Below, piece after piece: positions 1-9,479 of a DNA stretch of 64,000 nt. Made by a program: the position numbers and the translations under genes. This stretch comes from Bactrocera neohumeralis (lineage: Eukaryota; Arthropoda; Insecta; Diptera; Tephritidae): assembly GCF_024586455.1 (NCBI RefSeq), contig NW_026089624.1, positions 18,443,341 through 18,507,340 of the forward strand, written 5' to 3'. The number at the start of each line of letters is the position of its first letter. Position 1 is the first letter of the stretch. Below the pieces are notes generated by a model. The model did no database searches, had not been told where the DNA came from, and was given only the letters and a program-made list of their open reading frames with translations.

Positions 1-480
1 CCACATACCTAATATAAAGATTATCGAACTTCCAGGTGACTTTATACTGGATATATCGGCCAATATTTGAGTTATTACCAGGAAAATTACAGAACATGTT
101 TTACTAAAACATAACATAAACTTCATCTAGCCCCCATATAACTATCATCAGTTTTTTGACTTTGCTCCATATGATTGGTGATTGTATGTAACACACCTTA
201 ATGAAACCCCTGGAACATTTTTTCGGTATGTGGCATGATAATAGATAAAATCTGATCGATACTACCCCAACTAGTAGTATATCATTTAACGATTCTCGTT
301 TTTCTAAAAAACCTATTCTGAATATGTCCGTCAGTGTTTGACTTATATAGAGTATTTGTAATATAAAATTGCTTAGATTCCGATCCTCTATTTGACGCCT
401 TACATGTTAAAGTAACTCCTTGGCTTTAATTCTTGCAGCTTGCAAGAGTATAAATGTTAGCCCTTTCTCACTTGTTTGTT
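1..480 (+). repeat. Type II DINE-1/mini-me-like repeat, left part cut by window edge
   Basis: Non-coding dispersed repeat. The same order of blocks (CCCCATATAACTA, ACTTTGCTCCATATGATTGG, GATACTACCCCAACT, TTGCAGCTTGCAAGAGTATA) recurs at 5265-5555 and in part at 49555-49830. It ends near 475 in CCCTTTCTCACTTGTTTG, the same kind of terminal tag that ends the type I repeats here; the hairpin before the tag is damaged. Such (GTCY)n/hairpin repeats in flies are known as mini-me or DINE-1 and have been interpreted as non-autonomous Helitron-like elements. That family assignment is by resemblance only. Confidence 0.55.
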
Positions 481-1074
481 TAACTTTTATTCACATAAAT
501 TCCGACACTAGACCAAACACGCACATGATACACTAAATGATTTCAATCTATAGTTTTTTGTAATATATTTGTATATGTACATATGTATGTATGTACATAC
601 CTTCATCCTAAATTTATTAGATTTTGAGTATCTATGTAATCATAAAGATAAAATTGCCGTTCCAGTTTATACTCAGCTTTTTCGCATAAACCACGTACAT
701 CCAGTTTAAAATATTAATATAGAAAAGTTTAATGTAAATACAAACACTCATCTGCATATTATGTTTGAGTAGTGTAAACTTGTGTGTTACTGTTGTTTGC
801 TACAATTATGCACTACCCTCAGAATTTCTCTCATTAAATGAGGCTACTCTCTTATCAATAATTGAAAAAACTAACCAATCCTATCCAATTTAAAGTATAC
901 ATACTACATGTACGAGAAATTACATATTATAACTCGAATAAATTATGCTAAAAGGTAAACAATATGGCGATGAGTAGAATTTAATAATAAGTAATTATAT
1001 GGAATATGGGTATATTGAATTCTTTCATTCTCATTAATAAAAAATCATCAATTTTTTGCAGAAACTCTTTCAAA
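481..1074. other. AT-rich interval, no gene seen
   Basis: No convincing coding potential. There is a short TACATA/TATG microsatellite around 566-602 of the kind scattered through the window. Nothing else is recognisable. Confidence 0.5.
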
Positions 1075-1765
1075 ATATAATATAATTCCAATAAATCATA
1101 TCTCTTAAAAAATACTGTAAAAACAAGAAAATAGTTAAATTCGCCGAAGCTATAATATGTTTATATACAAGAACTTGATTTTGATCGGTCCACCCATGCT
1201 TAGGAACACATTGTATGCGCAATTTCCTGAATCTACCTTCTAAAAACATTTTATATAATATAATTATATGTAGTTTTAGTTTTCGATCATATTGCTTATA
1301 GCATAGATTATAGCATTGCTTGTGATAATAATGTATGGCCAATTTCATGAAGGTACCTTTTCAAATACAAAAATGTTTCATTCAAATGATGTATTTTAAT
1401 CGATTTGTTTGTATGGCAACTATTTTCATCGAAAATTGTACCGTTGCCTTGAGCAATGATCGTTGCGAAGTTTCGTGAAGTTATTTCGCCATATGTAAAA
1501 CCTTTCTTACAAGGACGGGAATTTGATCGATTAATTTAAATGACAGCTAAATGCTATAGTCACCCGATATTGGCCGACAAATGAGCAGTTTCTTGGGGAG
1601 AAAAAGACGTGTGTATAATTTCAGATCGGTGTCTCAAAACCTACACTAGGTCGCGTATTTGCAGCCAGATCTTCATGTCCTCATCAAAATCGACTCAGCT
1701 CGTCATGCGTCTCCGACGTTTCCTTCTGCGAGTTGCAAACTGAATATACCGTTTCCAGGGGTTAA
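1075..1765 (-). repeat. Type III fly repeat (GACGAGCTGAGTCGATTT family)
   Basis: Read on the minus strand, the block starts with a diverged GACGAGCTGAGTCGATTT and continues with a GATCTGAAATTATACACACG segment, a TTGTCGGCCAATATCGG segment and a repeated ATCAAAATCAAGTTCTTGTA module. It reaches TTATAGCTTCGGCGAA near 1140, which is half of a terminal hairpin. Shorter relatives lie at 13290-13500 (plus) and 56500-56655 (plus). It is non-coding. The 92-codon ORF inside it has no family resemblance and I treat it as chance. Confidence 0.5.
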
Positions 1766-1865
1766 AGCAATATGGATAGAAATTGAGTTAAAATATTATT
1801 AATTTGAAATGAATATGAACACATACTTATATGAAAACGTTGAATATATATATATATGTACATAC

Positions 1866-2310
1866 TAGTATATCAGGCCACGCGTTGCTGTGTTATGCAT
1901 TTTATACTATTATCTACATATATAATAAACTATTGAATACAGTGAAAATTTTATTTACGAATAAAGGCGAAAATGTTTTTCTCGGTATAAGAATCCAAGG
2001 GATTGTACTTGAGGTTTAATTTTGAATATGTTCATACAAATAAATTTCATTGGAAAAAGTAAAGAATTTAAGGCTGCCTTCTCAATGTCTGGTTACCAGT
2101 CTTTCTGTCCAGTTAATAGTGTTGTCCGCTTAATAGAGCATCCATTTAATAGAGATTTCACTCTATTTTTTATTTATGAATGGTTTTTATTATCCTACCT
2201 TCTAAGTTGGTTAGAACTGTATAAAGTGAGCTAAATTGTACTAATCGGTTCAGTAGTTTAGGAGTCCATTGCGGACAAACAACCTTACACGTAATTTTCA
2301 TATATAAATA
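1866..2310 (-). mobile_element. Short non-autonomous Helitron-like element, copy 1
   Basis: On the minus strand it opens with TTATATATGAAAATTACGTG and a CTAAACTACTGAACCGATT segment, typical of insect Helitron 5' ends. It closes with the palindromic stretch GCAACGCGTGGC followed by CTAGT, matching the hairpin-plus-CTAG rule for Helitron 3' ends. It is largely repeated, inverted, at 21165-21545, and its 3' half in part at 30995-31110. Inside are CTCTATTAA and AAGCGGACAAC motifs that resemble pogo/Tigger termini, so it may carry an older nested insertion. It has no coding capacity. Confidence 0.55.
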
Positions 2311-2319
2311 TTTCTATAT

Positions 2320-3275
2320 ATTTAAATATATGTATGTTATGTTAGTTAATCTTGTAAATTCAAAAGATTTTCCTCAGTAATTGGAAACCATCAATTTCTC
2401 TCAGGGTCATTTTTAAAAATGGGTATACATATGTATAACTGGAGTTGTAGTATTTCAATAATTTCAAACGTAGCTTGAGAACTTCTGTACTCAAGATGAA
2501 ATGGTATTGTGTTTTCTATGATAAACTTTAATCGAATATATATGTACATATGTATGCGCGAGAGTTTGCATGAGGTAAGTTCATTTATTGAAATTTTATA
2601 CTTTATTAGCATAATGGGTTGCAACTAATCGATAATAAACAGGCAGTATATTGTAAACATTGAACTATATGTACTTATGTATATGCATAGCGCAAAAATG
2701 TATGCTGCAAAATTGACTGCAATTGCAGGTGATGTGCGCACTAATAAAAATACCCTAAACACATGGTACTCTTTAATCAGTGGAATTACATAAAATTTCA
2801 TTGCGAGAAATGATTTAGTACATTAGACACTGTATCACCGCATTTCATGATCTTATCTTTCTGGTTATCTTCCAAATTCGTGTTGATTCTTTCTATAAAA
2901 TTTTTGTAAGAAATCACAACAGGCGTTACTTTAGCCTTTCGAATACTGTATTAACCACGTTACATATTGCGTTATTGATTTGTTTACATTACTTTCACAT
3001 TTTCACTGCATTTACTCCTTCCTTTTGATTTTTTTCACAACTGAGAAAAAATTAAGTAAATTTTACATAGTCAAATTGGCCACACATATCGCACTATTCA
3101 ACAATTCGATGACATACACATACATATATGAGTATACACACATATGCATGCTTGTATGCACGTACTTGCAGTTTGGTTTTTAGGAATTTTCGGGTTTTTT
3201 AAGGAAGCAGTTTGGGTATAACCGTCTTCCTTTAAATGTTTGTTACTATACTTTTTCCTATGCATTTTTCACGTT
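2320..3275. other. Unassigned, probably low-copy sequence
   Basis: AT-rich, with no repeat match elsewhere in the window and no ORF with recognisable composition. Two short ORFs (2391-2624 minus, 2980-3183 plus) look random. A TACATATG microsatellite lies near 3115-3150. Confidence 0.4.
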
Positions 3276-3279
3276 TTTT

Positions 3280-3960
3280 GAGCAATACATGAACACTGAC
3301 AAACATTTTATGACGCACGCCCGTTGCCCAAGCCACACCAGTCACATACAAATTTATTGCGACTATCGAAACGCGAGATATATGCACAGTGATAGCAATA
3401 AAAACAGCACACTTTTTTCGCGCTCGGCACTACATGACCGTTGTTTCTTCACTACTTTTTACACACTTTTGTCCTTCACTTTATTTAAATTTTATGGCAA
3501 GATGAGTTGTATTAGGTTTGGCAGTTTCGGCGCTGCATTCGGTTACTCGTTCATTCGCTCTCTCAGCTGTATCTCAATTGTTGTCGCTCAGCAGCACATA
3601 TTTTATCGTTTGCTTAAACGCAATAAATGACAATAATATTAAAACTTAACTTGCGCCTGCACACTCATTTCGGTAGCGACAGTAACGAGCAATGACATCG
3701 TCTGTGTGTCAGAATGCACACAAACACTGATTTTGGGTATATGCTCTATGTGTATTGGCACACTATTTTGGTTAAAAGCATCGCAAAATTTAGCAGATAA
3801 AATTCTCTACAGCACTTTCTCTTACTAAATCTTAACTTTGCGCACAGTCCGTCGTGCTTATTACAACATCAAATCAGCACACACAAAATTAATAAACCTA
3901 TATCAATCAATCTAAGATTATTATGACCATACAGCAGACACAAAATATGATGAAAGTAAC
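3280..3960 (-). promoter_or_regulatory. Possible host promoter or 5' untranslated region
   Basis: This block is less AT-rich than its surroundings and has no copy elsewhere in the window. On the minus strand it reads like a fly 5' leader: short purine-rich runs such as GTGAAGAAACAACGG and AAAGTGAAGGACAAAAGTG, with GAGAGAGCGAATGAACGAG upstream. No start codon with a long ORF follows within the window, so any gene would have to be spliced to exons I cannot see. The 113-codon plus-strand ORF here has no protein-like features. Low confidence. Confidence 0.2.
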
Positions 3961-4261
3961 GTGGAAGCAACAGCTATAATATTTCACTGCGTTGCCAGAT
4001 CAGACAAACAATATTAGCTAAAGCAGGTTCGGAGTATAAATTTCAAATTAGTATGTGTATATGTATATAAACTCATAACTAACTCTTTTGAAAATAAACT
4101 ATTCCTTCTGCTAGTGGGTTTATAAACAATTTTAAATTACTTAGTCTTGCAGGTTACGACATTTGCAATTGACACTAGTTGTAATACGAACTAAAATTAT
4201 TTTGAACTCTGTCGATTTTTTATATACAAAAAAATGGTTTCAGAATTTTATTCCGTTTTCG

Positions 4262-4835
4262 TCTTGCAACCAGTTGCTACAGAGTATCATAGTTTTGTTC
4301 ACCTAACGGTTGTTCACCTAAAACTAAAAGAGATAGGGTTAAATATATAAATGATAGTTGAAATTCGGTTGACTGTCTGTCTGTCCGTCTGTGCAAGCTG
4401 TAATTTGAGTAAAAATTGAAATATCTCGATGAAACTTGGTTCGTGTGTTCCTTAGCACAAAAAAAATCGAGTTCGTAAATCGAGTCGTAAGCACTAAATT
4501 AAAATATACAGCTGTAATTTGATACAGAGGATCGCAGTAGGAAGAGGCACATAGGGGCAAAATTTTTTGAAAAAGTTTAATGTACATATGTATCTCCTAA
4601 ACCACTTAAGCTAAAACAACCAAATTTGATGAGCACAAATCTTATAAGAACTTCTACCGACAGTGTAGAAATGGATGAAATCAGAACATAACCCCGTTCA
4701 CCCCCCATATAACGGTACTGTTAAACGCTACTAAAATGGCAATAAATTAATAACTTTGCACAAAACATTTGTTTAGTGTGCGGCACCGTATAACCACCAG
4801 GACCCCTAGGTACCGAATATTTAGACCCCGTTATA
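4262..4835 (-). repeat. Type I DINE-1/mini-me-like repeat with (GTCY)n
   Basis: Contains a CTGTCTGTCTGTCCGTCTGT microsatellite at about 4373-4392, followed by GCAAGCTGTAATTTGAGTAAAAATTGAAATATCTC, here quoted in two parts: GCAAGCTGTAATTTGAG and TAAAAATTGAAATATCTC. The flank GTTTTGTTCACCTAACGG is the same terminal block found at 8866-9440, 25048-26098, 38494-39540 and 46915-47563. Non-coding. The ORF on its minus strand merely reads through the microsatellite. Confidence 0.6.
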
Positions 4836-4845
4836 TAGTTGACAT

Positions 4846-5260
4846 TTGATCGAAAATATGGGTCAAAGCCTGTATGTCAAAAATAGATTGAATCGAGCAA
4901 TACTTTCCTTAGAGAGTCAGGACAAACATTTTCGCGCGACGTGTTTCTGTGAGTGGTGCCTTTTTGGAGGGCCGCGAAATGTCTCTGATGAAAACCGTGC
5001 AGGAAGACCTGCAACTTCGACAAACACCAACAATGTGACTCGTGTGCGCAAAGTTTTGAGCGCAGACCGTTGACTAAGTATTCGTCTTATTGCTCAGATC
5101 TTAGTTTTTCAACGTCTGTGGTTCACGGCATTGTGAGCACTTGAACATGCGCAAGGTGTGCGCGAAGATGGTCCCAAAAATGTTCACTGACGACCAGAAA
5201 TTGCGGCGAGTGAAAATGTGCGATGAAAATTTGAACATGTGTGAAAGGGACCCCATGAGC
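4846..5260 (+). pseudogene. Mariner transposase remnant (N-terminal DNA-binding half)
   Basis: Mariner transposases bind terminal repeats with two helix-turn-helix motifs and cut with a DDD catalytic core. Here only the N-terminal region is left. The first frame shows CEWCLFG then ENRAGRPATS and VRKVLSADR, matching the helix-turn-helix and GRPSTS linker of mariners. After a stop near 5072 another frame gives SIRLIAQILVF, and a third frame near 5145 gives MRKVCAKMVPKMFTDDQK, the usual linker before the catalytic core. The core itself is absent; sequence changes to a type II repeat at about 5265. No terminal repeats were found. Confidence 0.65.
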
Positions 5261-5264
5261 GAAA

Positions 5265-5555
5265 ACATGGCCTAGCCCCTATATAACTAATATCAGGATT
5301 TTCGAACATCCGGCTCACTTTACTCCATATGATTGATTAATTAGTATGTGACATGTTGATAGTATGTGGGTTTGTGAAAAATAGTCAATACTACCCCAAC
5401 TTCCAAATACTACATACTATTGATTTTCGTTTTCTAACAAACCTTTTGTCGAATATGTCGGTAAGTGTATTTCCCTTACTTTGATTTTTGCAAGTTGCAA
5501 GGGTACAAAATGTTCGGTTGCATTCGAGCTTAAGCTTTCCTTTCTTGTTTATTGT
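5265..5555 (+). repeat. Type II DINE-1/mini-me-like repeat
   Basis: Starts with GGCCTAGCCCCTATATAAC and runs through ATCAGGATTTTCGAAC, CTTTACTCCATATGATTG and ACTACCCCAACTTCC to TTGCAAGTTGCAAGGGTA. It ends in a decayed hairpin and TTTCCTTTCTTGTTT. It matches the window's first 480 bases block for block. It abuts the mariner remnant, suggesting that one inserted next to or into the other. Confidence 0.55.
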
Positions 5556-5559
5556 AGAA

Positions 5560-6324
5560 AATTGCACTTTGGAAGGAAATAAATATGTTAAAAGTAAGTT
5601 AAATTGTATGCCCTTCGTTTTTTATTGTGACTGATATTAGACGGACATTTAGGACACTTAGGTCGATTTTTGCCATTCTTATTGAATTGCTTTTTGAGCT
5701 GCAGTTGGACTAACTGCTGGCCACTTTAGCACAGGAGTATTTTTCGACGTGAAAAACTCTTGTGTACACTTAGCGCAAATTTGAAAAGGCGTTTCAGAGT
5801 GCTTGGAAGTGCATTCTTTAAACGCGTTTTTCTCAAAATTGTGCTTTCAAAGTAGGTGACCAACATTACTTGAAAATGATTTAGCTGATTAGTCTCAAAT
5901 TTTCACACGAACTTCTGAAACATATTTGTTTATTAATTATTCGTAGATTCTTTCTTACCGAAACATTTTTCTATAAACTGTTTACAACCGGAATTTTGGT
6001 CAAAAAAATTTTTTTTAAACCGTTATTTTTTCAAAAGGGTTTATTTTGCGTATTCCTTCGATTAATTAGTATTTAACATTACTATAACGAAATTTGCGTG
6101 GATTTTAAATTTTAGATGATCCAGTTCAGAGATGTAGGGGTCACCGCAAAACGTCTTTTTTGAGAGGAGCTCCCGGAGAACAGCAGTTGTTTCTTTCCAA
6201 ATAAATATTTTTACTAATACTAAGCCCTAAAATACAGTTAAAAGATGCCAAAATATGTCTACAAAACTTTTGGATCAATAAATTTAAAAGTTTTCTCAAT
6301 TCTAGAAAATTGTGCTTTTTGGGC
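5560..6324. other. Unassigned interval
   Basis: No gene or recognisable element. It has A/T runs near 6005-6040, and a minus-strand 70-codon ORF at 6141-6353 that overlaps the RTE-type remnant and is not protein-like. Confidence 0.4.
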
Positions 6325-7436
6325 TTGCTTGGATTGCCAGCCGAGCTGTTCAAACACGGTGGCGAAGACCTGTTAAATATCTTGCATTCCTTTATAGAAT
6401 ATGGTCGGACGAAAGCATGTCCGACGACTGGAATTTAATTGTGCTCTGCCCAATACAAAAAAAGGGAGACCCCACAATATGCGTCAACTACCGTGGGATA
6501 AGCCTCCTCAACATCGCATATAAGGCTTTATCGAGCGTATTGTGTGAAAGATTAAATCCCACCGTCAACAAACTGATTGAACCTTTGTGTGGTTTTAGGA
6601 CTAGAAAATCAACAACCGACCAGATATTCACTATGCGCCAAATCTTGGTAAGGACCCGTGAAAGGAGAGTCTACACACATTACCTGTTCGTCGATTTTAA
6701 ACCTGCTTTTGAGAGCACGAAAAAGTGCAGCCTCGCAAAACTCTTAGGGCTGGGTAAAAAGACGTAGAGCAATACAAGAAGCTAAGTCAGGATCGGGAAG
6801 TACTTCTCCGAGCCGTTCGATACCAATCGAGGTTTTAGACAATGCGAATCTCTTTCGTGCGACTTAGTCGATCTACTCTTGGAGAAAATAATTCAAGATG
6901 CAGAGCTAAATCGAGACAACATACAGTCGTCGCACTCGCGACTTGGCTCCCACGTCATAACTTTAATAATCTAATAACTATAGTGTCGTCTATCTTGGAA
7001 CCTGTATCAACACCAACAACTATGTCAGCCTCGAATTCCACCACAAAATAGCTCTTGCCAACATGTGCTATTTTGGACTGAAGAGGCAATTGAGAAGTAA
7101 AGTCCTCTCTCGACGAACAAAAACCAAACTCCATAAGTCACTCATTATTCCCGTCCTGTTATATTTTGCACTATAACAACATCTGATGAGTAGACGTTAC
7201 GAGTTTTCGAGACCAAGGTTCTGCGAAAGATTTATGCTCCTTTGCGTGTTGGCCGAATATCGCATTCGATGGAACGATGAGCTGTATGAGATATACGACT
7301 ACATTCACATAGTTCATCGAATTAAAAGACAACGGCTAAACAGCATTGCAAAAAGAAGAAACGACTTGCGCGCTATTGTCAACGCGGCTATAATCGCGTA
7401 AGCGGCCAGCAATCTACGCCAGTAAAGAAGAAGAAT
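6325..7436 (+). mobile_element. RTE-type non-LTR retrotransposon, broken copy 1
   Basis: Remnant of a single-ORF non-LTR element (APE endonuclease plus reverse transcriptase). It begins inside the transcriptase with LPAELFKHGGEDLLN, shifts frame, then gives an open stretch 6312-6767 with DDWNLIVLCPIQKKGD, NYRGISLLNIAYKALSSVL and LFVDFKPAFES, the early palm and finger motifs. The YADD-containing middle is deleted. From about 6890 a shifted region carries the C-terminal pieces (LRVFETKVLRKIYAPLRV). The tail CGTAAGCGG followed by CTACGCCAGTAAAGAAGAAG is shared by all copies of the family in the window. The clade name is by resemblance. The copy is dead. Confidence 0.75.
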
Positions 7437-7439
7437 AAA

Positions 7440-8370
7440 GCTTTTTTTATGATTAAAATTTGTTTTTGGTCTTTAATCCCGAAATATAAAACGGCGACCC
7501 ACGTTGAATTTCTTTACGGCAATGCGGGTGTTTCTAACACGTTTAGTGTCCGTAGATAGTGGAGAGCTCAGTTTTTCTAATTGAAACTTATCTACATCTT
7601 GGCAATATTAAACATTGAAAATGAAATGGCACAAACTGTTAATAATTAAATGAGTTATGTCTGATTTTTCCAAATTAAAGCCATGGGAAATAATTTTTAT
7701 TGTACTACTAATTATAATAATTTCTTTATAATTATGTTCCCTATTAGAGTTTTCAACACAACTGCATTTTGATTAGAGTTCTTAATTTCTACAGTATCGA
7801 TACCAACCGAAGCTGTCAAAAAAAATACTGATGAAGTGTCAAACTTCATCTTTTTTGTGTTATTACGGTTTTCAACTCTATGTCAGTGGCGTTGACTAGA
7901 GTATCAAACAATTCCAACTATATACCGATAATATAATATAACCAAGCAATTGTTAGTGCATTTATTTAAGAAAAATATTAATAGAAAATGGAAAATTAGT
8001 AAAAAAAATTGTATTTATAATTCTAAACTATTTTAATCAGTTGTACAAATATTCCCGAAGCTGAACAAACCATACTGCAATTTAGAAACAACAAATATAA
8101 CATTAAGAAACTGTGGGAAGGACCCCTACAATCTAAAATATGTAGGGATAAACTTTTTGAGTTAAATTAAATTTTTTAAATGTTTTGCTAATCTTCAAGT
8201 CATTTGTATTTTTTCACTTTTCACAAAAACGGTATACAATACTTAAAATCCTCTTTACAACCATACATACATACTTATGTATATATGTAATATATCGTTC
8301 TCTACGCCAGCCATAGTTTAAAATGCATTCTTGATAACTACCAACAGCAAATAAACGGCGAGGTTGTGAT
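7440..8370. other. AT-rich interval, no gene seen
   Basis: No coding signal and no clear repeat boundary. There is a short TACATACATACTTATG stretch near 8263-8290. Confidence 0.45.
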
Positions 8371-8374
8371 AATA

Positions 8375-8854
8375 GGGGGATTCTCTTGCTCTTGCAATAT
8401 TGCAGATTGCATAAATCCTATACCGAAATATACGTACACAAGGGCACGAGAGCACCAATTGCAGAATCTAGTGATATATGAACGACTGATTCGGTCAATT
8501 TATTGTAAATGACTATTGTGCATGGCTATTGCGAATTGGTCAATTTTGCATTCAATCTTAACAAAAAAAAACTTTAACAAATCTTTATAATTTAAATAGA
8601 ATTATAAAATCTATTTAAAATTTACCTTCTTCAAAAATTTAACGTTAAAATATGTATTTAAGTAAAATGACAGCTAGCACAGGGTGCAATTATTTTTTTA
8701 CGGTGATTGCACGAAAATAAACATGGGTTTTGGTCTGACATATTTTACAGTCATTGAAAATAATTTTCTGCGTGTGTTTATGGTTGTGCCGTTGCATTAG
8801 GTGGAAAAATCTCGTGCACCATGCAAGGATTTTGCAAGAGCAAGAGAATCCCCC
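8375..8854. mobile_element. MITE, 480 bp, 23-bp terminal inverted repeats
   Basis: The left end GGGGGATTCTCTTGCTCTTG (8375 onward) is matched by CAAGAGCAAGAGAATCCCCC at the right end (8835-8854). Both are flanked by TA (8373-8374 and 8855-8856), as expected of a Tc1/mariner-type target duplication. No ORF of note inside. I see no other copy in this window. Confidence 0.75.
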
Positions 8855-8865
8855 TAATGTTTTAC

Positions 8866-9440
8866 AACCTGTCGTTACAGAGTATACTAGTTTTGTTCAC
8901 CCAATAGTTGTACGTAACACTTAAAACAAAACGGGATAGATATGGCGGTACATATAAATAAATGATCAGGATGAAGAGAAAAGTTGAGCCCCGGGTGACT
9001 GTCTGTCTGCCAGTCCGTCTGTCCGTGCAAGCTATAACTTGAGTAAAAATTGAGATATCTTGAGGACACTTGGTACACAGGTTCCACGCCCACAAATCAC
9101 CATTAACCGCAAACCTATAAGAAGCGGTAACTATGCACTAAATTAAGATACAAAACTGTGCCAAGGGGTCGCAGTAGCGAAAGGCATCTGTGGGCAAAAA
9201 ATGTTGAAAAAGTGGGTATGGCCCTGCCCTCTAATAGGTTTTATGTACATATTTCCTAAGCCACTAAAGGTACAAGAACCAATTCGCCCACCACTTATCC
9301 TATAAGAACTCTTACCGCAGTGTTCAAATGGCTGATATCAGAAGATAACCCCTCTCGATCCACCTCTAACGGTACTGTTAAAAACTACTAAAAGCGTAAT
9401 AAATCAATTACTAATTACGCCAGAGATATTACGAATAATG
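8866..9440 (-). repeat. Type I DINE-1/mini-me-like repeat with (GTCY)n
   Basis: Carries TGACTGTCTGTCTGCCAGTC and CGTCTGTCCGTGCAAGC near 8997-9033, followed by the shared AACTTGAGTAAAAATTGAG block. It has the terminal TTTTGTTCACCCAATAGTTG and, further right, the conserved TGGGCGTGACAAAG tract. Same family and orientation as 4262-4835. Overlapping ORFs are accidental. Confidence 0.6.
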
Positions 9441-9479
9441 GGCGTGACAAAGTCCGGTATGTTTAACGTGGGTACCTAC

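Noticed and set aside
3289..3630. 113-codon plus-strand ORF
   Set aside because: Low-complexity, Ser/Phe/Tyr-rich translation with no domain. The opposite strand looks more like a leader.
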